From Clostridia bacterium (GTDB lineage Bacteria > Bacillota_E > SLMV01 > PUMD01): a stretch of DNA of 11,683 bases. Positions 1 to 7,723 of the stretch are shown here, piece after piece. The notes beneath the pieces were generated by a model. That model was not told the DNA's origin and did no database searches. It saw only the letters and a list, made by a program, of their open reading frames with translations. The stretch covers positions 1 to 11,683 of the forward strand of contig SKXF01000064.1 of NCBI GenBank assembly GCA_007128555.1. The letters run 5' to 3'. Made by a program: the position numbers and the translations under genes. How positions within the stretch are numbered: position 1 is the stretch's first letter; every line of letters starts with the position of its first letter.

Positions 1-1104
1 CTGGGGAACCTTTTCAGCTGCCTCGTTGAGCTCGACACGTACTGTGCAAGAGGTGGCTCGGTATCTGACCCGTTCTTCCTCGCACTGGTAGATGTGGACG
101 CCCTCGGCACCGCCAATGAGCGGATGGGGTCGAGTACCAGTGACCAGCTGCTACTTCTGACAAAGACCTCCATGCTGGACACCCTCGGCACCCAGGGCAA
201 GGTTTTTCGCTTTGCCCTCGACAGTTTTGCTGCCGTGGGCAAGGCGTCTCTCGAGGGTCTGGACCAGCTTTCGCACGAACTGGCAGAGACCTTCTTCGAT
301 CGATGCGTGGATGTTCTGGGCACGGAGGGATCCTTCACGTTGAGCATTGGAGGGAGCGTGGTGACCCATGGCTGTTCCCTGGGTGAGGTAATCCTCTCCG
401 CCAACCGGGCGCTGCATGAGGCCAGGGACCAGGGGGGGAACTCGGTGAAGATCAGGTCGCTGCCTCCCAGCCGGGCCGGTGATCGGGAATCTCCAGCGGG
501 CAGCATGCTGTCCGTTTTCGGGCGTCAGATCCTGGACACGTTGAACATCGTTGTCGATGTGGGGGAGATGGCCATGACGGATCCCCTCACCGGACTGCCC
601 AACCAGCGCGCAGCGGAACTGCATCTGCGTAAGATGCTGACGTCGGGGAATGGGGATACCCTCCCCCTATCGGTGCTTCTGATCGATGGAGATCGACTTA
701 AGGAACACAACACGCGCTACGGATACAGTGGCGGTAACGTCATGATGAAGAAACTCGCCGAGACCCTGCAAGACAGCAAGCGCTCCTCCGACTTTCTCGC
801 CCGGTGGTTCGTCGGCGACGAGTTCCTCGTGGCCCTCCCTGGCACCGATGGGGACTCGGCAAAGCAGGTTGCCGAGAGGATGAGGCGGAAGGTCAGGGAC
901 GTGACCCGTGACTGGGATCTTCCCATCACCATCTCGATTGGTACGGCGACCAGCCCGGATGACGGGGACAGGATTGCCGATCTCATCACGGTGGCCCAAC
1001 AGGCGTGCCTCGTGGCCAAGGAACGGGGCAAGGACACCGTTGTCAGCAGCGCGGAGCTGGACAAAGGGGATGGTACGTCTCGTCCCAATCACCCGGGCGG
1101 ATAG
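1..1104 (+). CDS. Tandem GGDEF-domain protein (putative diguanylate cyclase), 5' end outside the window
   Basis: The frame is open from base 1, so the gene starts upstream; 367 residues are visible. The first GGDEF fold is partial (about residues 1-125). It shows a metal-site-like LVDVDALGTANERMG and a terminal IGGSV strand, but FALDSF stands where RYGGDEF belongs, so it should be catalytically dead. After a linker, a second domain (about 192-345) starts with MTDPLTGLPN, has the metal/nucleotide segment LLIDGDRLKEHN, an RSSD resembling the inhibitory RxxD site, and RWFVGDEF with VGDEF at about 271-275. This signature has Val for the first Gly and one extra residue after the Arg-aromatic pair. 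The family makes cyclic di-GMP from two GTP, usually as a signalling output. Activity of the second domain is likely but unproven. The sensory part, if any, lies upstream. The gene converges on the rib operon. Confidence 0.85.
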   Translation: MGNLFSCLVELDTYCARGGSVSDPFFLALVDVDALGTANERMGSSTSDQLLLLTKTSMLDTLGTQGKVFRFALDSFAAVGKASLEGLDQLSHELAETFFDRCVDVLGTEGSFTLSIGGSVVTHGCSLGEVILSANRALHEARDQGGNSVKIRSLPPSRAGDRESPAGSMLSVFGRQILDTLNIVVDVGEMAMTDPLTGLPNQRAAELHLRKMLTSGNGDTLPLSVLLIDGDRLKEHNTRYGYSGGNVMMKKLAETLQDSKRSSDFLARWFVGDEFLVALPGTDGDSAKQVAERMRRKVRDVTRDWDLPITISIGTATSPDDGDRIADLITVAQQACLVAKERGKDTVVSSAELDKGDGTSRPNHPGG

Positions 1105-1356
1105 GCAGGCCCCGTGACAGGCATCCCAGCGGCAAGGGGCACGTCTGGGGTCATGGTCCTGCGGCGGGACGTGACACGTGCTCACGTACCCGTGGGCGAC
1201 CATCGTTCAGAGATGCTGGCGTCGGGGCGAACTTCGAAGGGAGAAGGCCGTGTCTGATCCTCCCGATCCTCTCCCCCCAAGCACTCCACCGGGCAACCTG
1301 GTGGATAGGTTGACCCTAGCCGGGCAGTGAGGGAAATGACCGTTCCCGGCAACATA
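1105..1356. other. Convergent intergenic region with hairpins, no gene seen
   Basis: This gap separates the stop of the GGDEF gene from the stop of ribH on the other strand. It holds several inverted repeats. At 1150-1175 there are ten paired positions with one mismatch and a six-base loop. At 1169-1187 ACGTGA/TCACGT flank a central CACGTG. At 1286-1304 there is an eight-pair stem with a CAA loop. None has a following T-run on either strand, so classical intrinsic terminators are not evident. Structure-dependent or Rho-dependent ending of the two converging transcripts is possible. Confidence 0.5.
1319..1350 (-). terminator. Weak candidate terminator hairpin after ribH
   Basis: Six bases past the ribH stop, the minus strand has GCCGGG and CCCGGC flanking a 20-base loop, with a nested GGGAA/TTCCC option. 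There is no T-tract after it, so it does not meet the standard of an intrinsic terminator. It is listed because it is the only structure directly behind the operon. Confidence 0.25.
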
Positions 1357-1836
1357 TTAGTGTTCAATCTGTCTCAGCAGGTTTGCCATTTCAATGGCGG
1401 TCTCGGCGGCGTCGGCACCCTTATTCCCGGCCTTGGTGCCCGAGCGCTCCACGGCCTGTTCCAGGGTATCTGCCGTGATGATTCCAAAGATAACGGGGAT
1501 CCCTTCCTCGAGGGATACACTGGCAATTCCCTTCGCTACTTCGGCGGCAACGTATTCAAAATGGGGCGTGTCTCCACGTATGATCGCACCCAGGCAGAGG
1601 ATTGCATCATACTTTCGTGTCTTTGCCATTTTCCCGGCTGCCAGGGGTATCTCGAAACCTCCCGGCACCCAGGCCACCTCGATATCCTCGCTGCTGGCAC
1701 CGTGACGCCTGAGATGGTCCACACCTCCGTCGAGCAGTTTCCCAGAGAAGAAATCGTTGAACCTGCTCACCACGATGCCGAACCTCAGTCCTTCTGCCAG
1801 GAGGTCACCCTCGTATACCCTGGTCATTATTCTCAT
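1357..1836 (-). CDS. ribH: 6,7-dimethyl-8-ribityllumazine synthase (RibH)
   Basis: This enzyme condenses 5-amino-6-ribitylaminouracil with 3,4-dihydroxy-2-butanone 4-phosphate to give the lumazine precursor of riboflavin. The family forms cytoplasmic pentamers or 60-mer shells. The 159 residues match the usual length. Visible family motifs are [14 protein letters not shown] near the N-terminus, [25 protein letters not shown] with the catalytic His, [15 protein letters not shown], and a C-terminal [12 protein letters not shown] helix. It is the last gene of the rib operon and overlaps the end of ribBA. Two starts are possible. The ATG at 1836 lies only 2 nt from the AGGAG ribosome site, whereas the ATG at 1827 has an 11-nt spacing and gives a 156-residue protein. 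The second may be the true start. Confidence 0.97.
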   Translation of the reverse strand: MRIMTRVYEGDLLAEGLRFGIVVSRFNDFFSGKLLDGGVDHLRRHGASSEDIEVAWVPGGFEIPLAAGKMAKTRKYDAILCLGAIIRGDTPHFEYVAAEVAKGIASVSLEEGIPVIFGIITADTLEQAVERSGTKAGNKGADAAETAIEMANLLRQIEH

Positions 1837-3052
1837 TGCTCCTCTCGTGGATGTGAACCTTGTGGCCCAGTTTGTTGTGCTTCGTTTTCAGGTACCGTTC
1901 GTTCATGGGGTTCATCCTGGATGGTACGGGCACCCTCTCCACGACCTCCAGTCCGTAACCCTCCAGCCCCACAACCTTTCGCGGATTGTTCGTCAGCAGT
2001 CGAAGCTTGGTCACCCCGAGATCCTTCAGGATCTGGGCACCGATGCCGTAATCCCGAAGGTCCGCGGAGAATCCCAGGCTTTCGTTCGCCTCCACGGTGT
2101 CCAGGCCATCGTCCTGGAGGGCGTAGGCCCGCAGCTTGTTGACCAGCCCAATGCCCCGCCCTTCCTGGCGCATGTACAGCAGGACCCCACGTCCTTGCTG
2201 TTGAATCAAGTCCAGAGATTCATGGAGCTGGCCCCCACAATCGCAGCGAAGGGATCGGAACACGTCCCCGGTCAGGCACTGGGAATGGATGCGGATCAGG
2301 GGAGCCGCATCGCCCGTGACGTCACCCAGGACAAGGGCCAGGTGCGTATCGTCGGTCAGTACCTCGCGATAGGCAAGGATGCTGAAGATACCCTGTTCCA
2401 GGGGCATGGTGCTCTCAGCGACCTTCTCGATTAACTTCTCTCGCTTCCGCCGGTATCGGATCAGGGCCTCGATGGTCAGCATCTTCAGCCCGTGCTCGTC
2501 CGCGAACGTGCGGAGGTCGGGTACCCTCGCCATCGTCCCGTCATCTTTCATGATCTCGCAGATGACGCCCACCGGCTTCAGCCCAGCCAGCCGCGCCAGG
2601 TCCACTGCAGCCTCGGTGTGACCTGCCCTGCGCAACACGCCGCCCTCCCGGGCGACCAGGGGGAAGATGTGTCCGGGGCGCCGGAGCTCGTGGGGCCTGG
2701 TGTCGGCAGAGACCAGGGCCCGTATCGTCGCTGCCCGGTCACCGGCGGAGATCCCTGTGGAGGTACCTATCCCGTCAACAGAAACGGTGAAGGCAGTCCG
2801 CATGTTGTCGGTGTTCTCGGAGACCATGGGGAACAGGTCCAGTTCTGCCGCCCGGGCCTCGGTGAGGGGAGTGCATATGAGCCCCCTGCCAAACCGGGCC
2901 ATGAAGTTGATCATCTCCGGGGTCACAGCTTCACCGGCACCGACCAGGTCGCCCTCGTTCTCTCGATTCTCGTCGTCCACGACCACGACCATTTTCCCCT
3001 GCCTGATGTCCTCGATCGCTTCTTCCACGGATTCGAACGTCACCTTTGTCAT
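1805..3052 (-). CDS. ribBA: Bifunctional 3,4-dihydroxy-2-butanone 4-phosphate synthase / GTP cyclohydrolase II (RibBA)
   Basis: The protein supplies both branches of riboflavin synthesis. The N-terminal half (about 1-205) converts ribulose 5-phosphate to dihydroxybutanone phosphate plus formate. The C-terminal half (about 210-400) opens GTP to the diaminopyrimidine. The RibB motifs [11 protein letters not shown] (26-36) and HTEAAVDL (145-152) are present. The RibA half keeps the three zinc cysteines in [19 protein letters not shown] (Cys259, Cys270, Cys272) and the RQEGRGIGL segment (295-303). Both halves look intact, and 415 residues is a normal fusion length. The start ATG overlaps the ribE stop (ATGA) and follows a GAGGAAGGGG ribosome site. 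This suggests coupled translation within ribD-ribE-ribBA-ribH. Confidence 0.97.
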   Translation of the reverse strand: MTKVTFESVEEAIEDIRQGKMVVVVDDENRENEGDLVGAGEAVTPEMINFMARFGRGLICTPLTEARAAELDLFPMVSENTDNMRTAFTVSVDGIGTSTGISAGDRAATIRALVSADTRPHELRRPGHIFPLVAREGGVLRRAGHTEAAVDLARLAGLKPVGVICEIMKDDGTMARVPDLRTFADEHGLKMLTIEALIRYRRKREKLIEKVAESTMPLEQGIFSILAYREVLTDDTHLALVLGDVTGDAAPLIRIHSQCLTGDVFRSLRCDCGGQLHESLDLIQQQGRGVLLYMRQEGRGIGLVNKLRAYALQDDGLDTVEANESLGFSADLRDYGIGAQILKDLGVTKLRLLTNNPRKVVGLEGYGLEVVERVPVPSRMNPMNERYLKTKHNKLGHKVHIHERSNENNDQGIRG

Positions 3053-3687
3053 TGGAACCCCTTCCTCGTTAGCGTTTCCAGGCTCAGACCCGCTTCATGC
3101 CGCTGCTGCAGGAAATGTTCGACGTATTTGCCCAGCATATTGACTTCAAGGTTGACAGGGTCGCCCACGGTAGCGAACTGCAGTGTCGTCTCATCCAGCG
3201 TGCGGGGGATCACCGAGACGGAGAAGACTCCGCTTCCGGTCCTGGCCACGGTCAGGCTGATCCCGTCGACGGCGACGGAGTCCTTCAGGACCAGGTAGCG
3301 CATGATCTCGTTGCTGGCGCTGATCTCGAAGACGGTGGCAATGGATTCGCGGCGGATGCCCTTCAGTCGACCGACTCCATCGACATGACCCTGGACGATG
3401 TGCCCGTCCAGGCGATCCCCGGGTCTCATGGCTCGTTCCAGGTTGACGGGCGCACCCTTTCCGAGGTTACCGAGATTCGTGCGGCGAAAGGTCTCTGGCA
3501 TCACATCGGCGGCGAACCGCCCGGGTTCAAGACCCGTTACCGTCAGGCAGACGCCATTGACGGCAACGCTGTCACCCTCATCGAGGGCCCCCAACACCTG
3601 CGTTGCCCTGATGACGAGGGCCAGGGAGGAGCCGTGGCCCTCCACCTGGTCTATCTTGCCCATTTCCTGAACGATGCCTGTGAACAC
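3049..3687 (-). CDS. ribE: Riboflavin synthase, alpha-type (RibE; called RibC in some nomenclatures)
   Basis: Riboflavin synthase dismutates two molecules of dimethylribityllumazine to riboflavin and the diaminouracil precursor. The 212-residue protein has the classic internal duplication of two lumazine-binding barrels, about 1-97 and 98-195, and a C-terminal helix for trimerisation. The family N-terminus [10 protein letters not shown] is present, and each half carries the paired motif ([10 protein letters not shown] and [10 protein letters not shown]). The start codon is GTG at 3687, preceded by TAGGAGG with 7-nt spacing. The TAG of that site is also the ribD stop codon. The gene begins 11 nt after ribD and ends in a 4-nt overlap with ribBA. 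Confidence 0.96.
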   Translation of the reverse strand: MFTGIVQEMGKIDQVEGHGSSLALVIRATQVLGALDEGDSVAVNGVCLTVTGLEPGRFAADVMPETFRRTNLGNLGKGAPVNLERAMRPGDRLDGHIVQGHVDGVGRLKGIRRESIATVFEISASNEIMRYLVLKDSVAVDGISLTVARTGSGVFSVSVIPRTLDETTLQFATVGDPVNLEVNMLGKYVEHFLQQRHEAGLSLETLTRKGFQ

Positions 3688-3698
3688 GTCGTCGCCTC

Positions 3699-4787
3699 CT
3701 ATCCGTAGTGAGGGTAGCCTTCCATTAGCATGTCCGGGGGGAAGGGCCGGAAGGTAACATTGCGTAGTTCGGTGGCCTCGGCAACCTGTGCGATTCCCGT
3801 GCCGTCCACGGGTGAAGGTGCAGATCGTCCACCCAGGATCTTTGGCGCAATGAAAAACAGGACCTTGCTGACCAAGGCCTCCATGAAGAGGCTCGCGTTG
3901 ATGGCCCCGCCGCCCTCTACCAGTATGCTGATGATTTCCTCTTCTGCGAGGTCCCTCAAGAGATCTGCCAGGGGTACTCGTGGGCCTGGATACACCCTGA
4001 CCTGAACACCGCGATGGCGCAGGAGTTCGAGCTTCTCCCTGTCTGCCCGCGTCGTCGTGGCGAGGATCAGGGGAGCTTCGGATGACCTGAGCACCTTTGC
4101 CGCCAGTGGAATCCGGGCCGTCGAATCCACCACGATCCTGGTGGGGTCCTTCTTGCGGAAGGGGCCAAGACGGGAGGTGAGACGGGGATCATCTTTCAGC
4201 ACCGTGTTGATTCCCACCATCACCGCGTCGTAACCCGTTCTCAGGTAGTGAACGTAGGTTCGTGCGGGCAGTCCGCTGATCCAGCGGGAATCCCCGGTCC
4301 GCGTGGCTATCTTCCCATCCACGCTCATGGCAGCCTTGACCACGACAAAGGGTTGATCCTGCGTCATATAGCCCACGAAGGCCTCGTTGAGTTTTCTCGC
4401 CCGCTCCCCGAGCAGTCCGACCGTCACCTTCACACCTGCCCTGCGGAGGGTTTCTATGCCCCGCCCGGATACCTGTGGGTTGGGATCCTCCATGGAGGTG
4501 ATCACGTGGTCGATGCCTGCATGGATGATGGCGTCGGTGCACGGGGGAGTTTTTCCCCAGTGGGTGCAGGGTTCTAAGCTGACATACATCGTGGTTCCCC
4601 GCGCTTTTCCTCCGGCATCAGTGATTGCCTCGATCTCGGCGTGGGGCTGCCCCGCGGCCCGGTGATAGCCCTGCCCTATCACGGCTCCTTCACGGACGAT
4701 CACGGCTCCCACCATGGGATTGGGATGGGTAAATCCCCAACCCCGGCGTGCCAGTTGTAGTGCCTGGTGCATGAACTGTTCCTGCAT
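3699..4787 (-). CDS. ribD: Bifunctional diaminohydroxyphosphoribosylaminopyrimidine deaminase / 5-amino-6-(5-phosphoribosylamino)uracil reductase (RibD)
   Basis: RibD carries out the second and third steps of the GTP branch of riboflavin synthesis. The N-terminal cytidine-deaminase-like domain (about 1-145) has the zinc/catalytic residues His49 and Glu51 in PHAEIEAI, and Cys74 and Cys83 in EPCTHWGKTPPC. The C-terminal NADPH-dependent reductase (about 150-362) shows VVVKAAMSVDGKIAT, GDSRWISG, TVLKDDPRLTSR and ILVEGGG. The start at 4787 is chosen because GGAGGT lies 4 nt upstream and because family proteins begin close to this point. A longer in-frame start at 4880 would read through the terminator and part of the riboswitch and is unlikely. 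The result is 362 residues, a normal length. It is the first gene of the FMN-controlled rib operon. Confidence 0.97.
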   Translation of the reverse strand: MQEQFMHQALQLARRGWGFTHPNPMVGAVIVREGAVIGQGYHRAAGQPHAEIEAITDAGGKARGTTMYVSLEPCTHWGKTPPCTDAIIHAGIDHVITSMEDPNPQVSGRGIETLRRAGVKVTVGLLGERARKLNEAFVGYMTQDQPFVVVKAAMSVDGKIATRTGDSRWISGLPARTYVHYLRTGYDAVMVGINTVLKDDPRLTSRLGPFRKKDPTRIVVDSTARIPLAAKVLRSSEAPLILATTTRADREKLELLRHRGVQVRVYPGPRVPLADLLRDLAEEEIISILVEGGGAINASLFMEALVSKVLFFIAPKILGGRSAPSPVDGTGIAQVAEATELRNVTFRPFPPDMLMEGYPHYG

Positions 4788-4799
4788 CTCGACCTCCAC

Positions 4800-4828
4800 A
4801 AAAAATGCCCTGAACACAGGTTCAGGGC
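4800..4828 (-). terminator. Intrinsic terminator of the FMN riboswitch expression platform
   Basis: On the minus strand a perfect nine-base-pair stem, GCCCTGAAC/GTTCAGGGC with loop CTGT, spans 4828-4807. It is followed by A and six T (4805-4800). It sits between the FMN aptamer and the ribD ribosome site, the expected place for a riboswitch terminator. Its 5' arm can alternatively pair with the aptamer's own 5' segment, as described in the findings. Confidence 0.9.
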
Positions 4829-4838
4829 CCTCGATTCC

Positions 4839-4975
4839 GCTTCTGTCCTCCAGACTGTACTGTCGGCTCCGGAATCGCACCGGAATCCTGCCTTTCGGCT
4901 CACGGGCTCGTCCACCTGGGAATTACCGCCGGTCAGGAATTGAAGACACGCTGTCTCCTCACCTTGCCCCGAAGC
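4839..4975 (-). ncRNA. FMN riboswitch (RFN element)
   Basis: The minus strand carries the conserved blocks of the RFN aptamer in order. These are CTTCGGGGCAAGGTG (5' strand of P1 and start of P2), AATTCCTGACCGGCGGTAA, AGCCCGTGAGCC, the hairpin arms GATTCCGGTG/GATTCCGGAGCCGACAGT, and AGTCTGGAGGACAGAAGC closing P1 (GCTTC/GAAGC). Established knowledge: FMN binding to this class represses riboflavin genes. Here it precedes ribD and is followed directly by an intrinsic terminator, so control should be by premature transcription termination. The variable arm at the ...GAGGAGACAGCGTGTCTTC... position forms its own short hairpin. Confidence 0.96.
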
Positions 4976-4992
4976 TGTGTTGTATTTTCGGC

Positions 4993-5021
4993 AGTTTACC
5001 CTATTCGAGTTGCTTCCGCAA
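4993..5021 (-). promoter_or_regulatory. Candidate promoter of the rib operon
   Basis: On the minus strand, TTGCGG (5021-5016) and TAAACT (4998-4993) are separated by 17 nt. They match the sigma-70-type consensus at about four positions each. The predicted start of transcription is near 4986, about ten bases before the FMN aptamer. The position is right, but the match is only moderate. Confidence 0.4.
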
Positions 5022-5167
5022 GGTCCGGGTGCAGGAGATTTGTGCCGGGGTTTCACCTGCAGTGTGAACCCTTTGCCCTTCGTGTGGGGTGAGCTGGCTG
5101 GGTGCGGGTAGGGGATGGTCTGCTCCTGGAGCGATGCTGGATTCCACGATTCGGCGATGTGTTCGGC

Positions 5168-5185
5168 ATCGGGTTTCTAACCGAT
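5168..5185 (+). promoter_or_regulatory. Inverted repeat before the 122-residue gene, possible operator
   Basis: ATCGGGTTTCTAACCGAT is a seven-pair imperfect palindrome with one unpaired G and a three-base centre. It ends directly before a repeated TACATACATACA stretch and lies 35 nt ahead of the start codon at 5220. A weak promoter could be read as TTCGGC (5162-5167), 17 nt, TACATA (5185-5190), which would put the palindrome in the spacer. The function is a guess. Confidence 0.25.
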
Positions 5186-5219
5186 ACATACATACAGACA
5201 GGGCATAAGGAGGCGACCG

Positions 5220-5588
5220 ATGATGGAGACCCTGAAAGGGTTGAACGTTGATGAACTCGGAGGTCTGCAGGGATATTGCGTTGGCATAGCAGATGGATTT
5301 GAAGATCGCCGCCCGGCACTCGCTGCGTTCTGGCGTGAACTGGCTGGGATGACCCGGCAGGCCCTGGCGAAGGAGACCTTGAAGATCGTCCAGGCTCAGC
5401 GAGAGCTGCACCGGGGAGAACACGGTGAGGTGCAGACTGCCGGGATCGAAACGGGCCGGGAGTCCATTTCATCCTACCTCAGGTCGATGAACTGGACGGA
5501 TCGGTCGACCGAGAGCACTGCCCCTGAAGAGTGGGGCGATGATGATGACGGGGATAGCAGTTCCCAGTCGATGCAGGGGGAGAGGTAA
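5220..5588 (+). CDS. Hypothetical protein, 122 residues, family not recognised
   Basis: I do not recognise this protein. The start is well supported by ATAAGGAGGCG (5205-5215) with near-ideal spacing; a second ATG follows immediately. Residues 1-70 look helical and soluble, with an amphipathic stretch around AALAAFWRELAGMTRQALAKETLKIVQAQRE broken into short helices. The C-terminal third is low in complexity and acidic (EEWGDDDDGD followed by Ser and Gln). No signal peptide, membrane segment or cysteine cluster is seen; Cys19 is the only cysteine. Third codon positions are less GC-rich than in the neighbouring pyr genes. It stands alone between the divergent rib leader and the pyr leader. It may be a lineage-specific small regulator or structural protein. 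Coding status is likely; function is unknown. Confidence 0.65.
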   Translation: MMETLKGLNVDELGGLQGYCVGIADGFEDRRPALAAFWRELAGMTRQALAKETLKIVQAQRELHRGEHGEVQTAGIETGRESISSYLRSMNWTDRSTESTAPEEWGDDDDGDSSSQSMQGER

Positions 5589-5937
5589 TCCGCGCATCGT
5601 CCGGTTTCCCCTGCTGTGCTTCATCGATGATGCTTGCAGCTCGTGCATCCTTGTATCGTCGATTTGCCACCTCCGGTTCTGGCATCAGCGCAACAACGCC
5701 GTGAAGTTCCATCCACGATGAAGTGCCTAACTGGCATGCGAAAGCCCTACCAGCCACACGACCCTGGATCCCGGTGTCGGCGCCAGGCCCGCTGATACCG
5801 GGTCCCGTGCAGGGCAGGCTCCCAGCTGGTATCTATGTTGCCTGCGGTCGATACCCACGTACCCGCTGATCCACGGCGTTTGCCCACTGCTCTCCCGGTG
5901 CAAAATGATAGCAGGCGAATCGAACCGGAAGAGCTGA
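5589..5937. other. Non-coding intergenic stretch with strong inverted repeats
   Basis: No convincing gene is present on either strand; open frames here lack ribosome sites or overlap other signals. The stretch contains the palindrome CATCGATG (5622-5629), the large imperfect hairpin at 5762-5814, alternative arms GCAGGC/GCCTGC (5814-5819, 5840-5845) and GGTATC/GATACC (5828-5833, 5850-5855), and a nine-base direct repeat CCCGCTGAT (5788-5796 and 5862-5870). No T-tract follows these structures, so they are not ordinary terminators. Confidence 0.5.
5762..5814. repeat. Large imperfect inverted repeat
   Basis: GGATCCCGGTGTC (5766-5778) pairs with GATACCGGGTCC (5794-5805) with one bulged base and one G-T pair. 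An outer CCCTG/CAGGG (5762-5766, 5810-5814) offers an extension that competes for one base. It is the most stable-looking structure outside the riboswitch. It could be a structured RNA, a Rho-independent-like element without a U-tract, or a binding site. Confidence 0.45.
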
Positions 5938-5967
5938 TTGACAATGATACAGGCCGTCTGCTATAGT
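5938..5967 (+). promoter_or_regulatory. Promoter of the pyr operon
   Basis: A perfect -35 box TTGACA (5938-5943) and a -10 box TATAGT (5962-5967, five of six consensus bases) are separated by 18 nt. Transcription should begin near 5974-5977, about 20 nt before the PyrR-binding loop and 250 nt before pyrR. This is the best promoter match in the window. Confidence 0.85.
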
Positions 5968-5996
5968 TTGGTGCGGATGAAAACATATCCTTTAAC

Positions 5997-6014
5997 TCGA
6001 TCCAGAGAGGTCGA
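5997..6014 (+). promoter_or_regulatory. PyrR-binding RNA loop in the pyr leader
   Basis: TCGATCCAGAGAGGTCGA matches the known PyrR-binding-loop consensus ARUCCNGNGAGGYU. The one differing base pair is compensatory, with G-C in place of A-U at the stem edge. PyrR bound to UMP/UTP recognises this hairpin in Bacillus pyr leaders to favour termination, and in mycobacteria to block translation. The loop ends one base before an AAGGAGG ribosome site (6016-6022), and no clear downstream U-tract terminator exists, so a translational mode seems more likely here. Confidence 0.88.
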
Positions 6015-6030
6015 TAAGGAGGCGGTGGCG

Positions 6031-7722
<1,692 letters not shown>

Positions 7723-7723
7723 C

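Noticed and set aside
4788..4880. Upstream extension of ribD by 31 codons
   Set aside because: It would translate the riboswitch 3' end and the terminator, adds unconserved residues, and bypasses a good ribosome site placed before 4787.
5479..5757. Minus-strand frame of 92 codons overlapping the end of the orphan gene
   Set aside because: There is no ribosome site, the C-terminus is low in complexity, and it overlaps the better-supported plus-strand gene.
5911..5961. tRNA-like pieces on the minus strand (GCAGACG...CGCCTGC arms and GGTTCGATTC)
   Set aside because: The span of about 51 nt is too short for a tRNA, no anticodon arm is seen, and it overlaps the pyr promoter.
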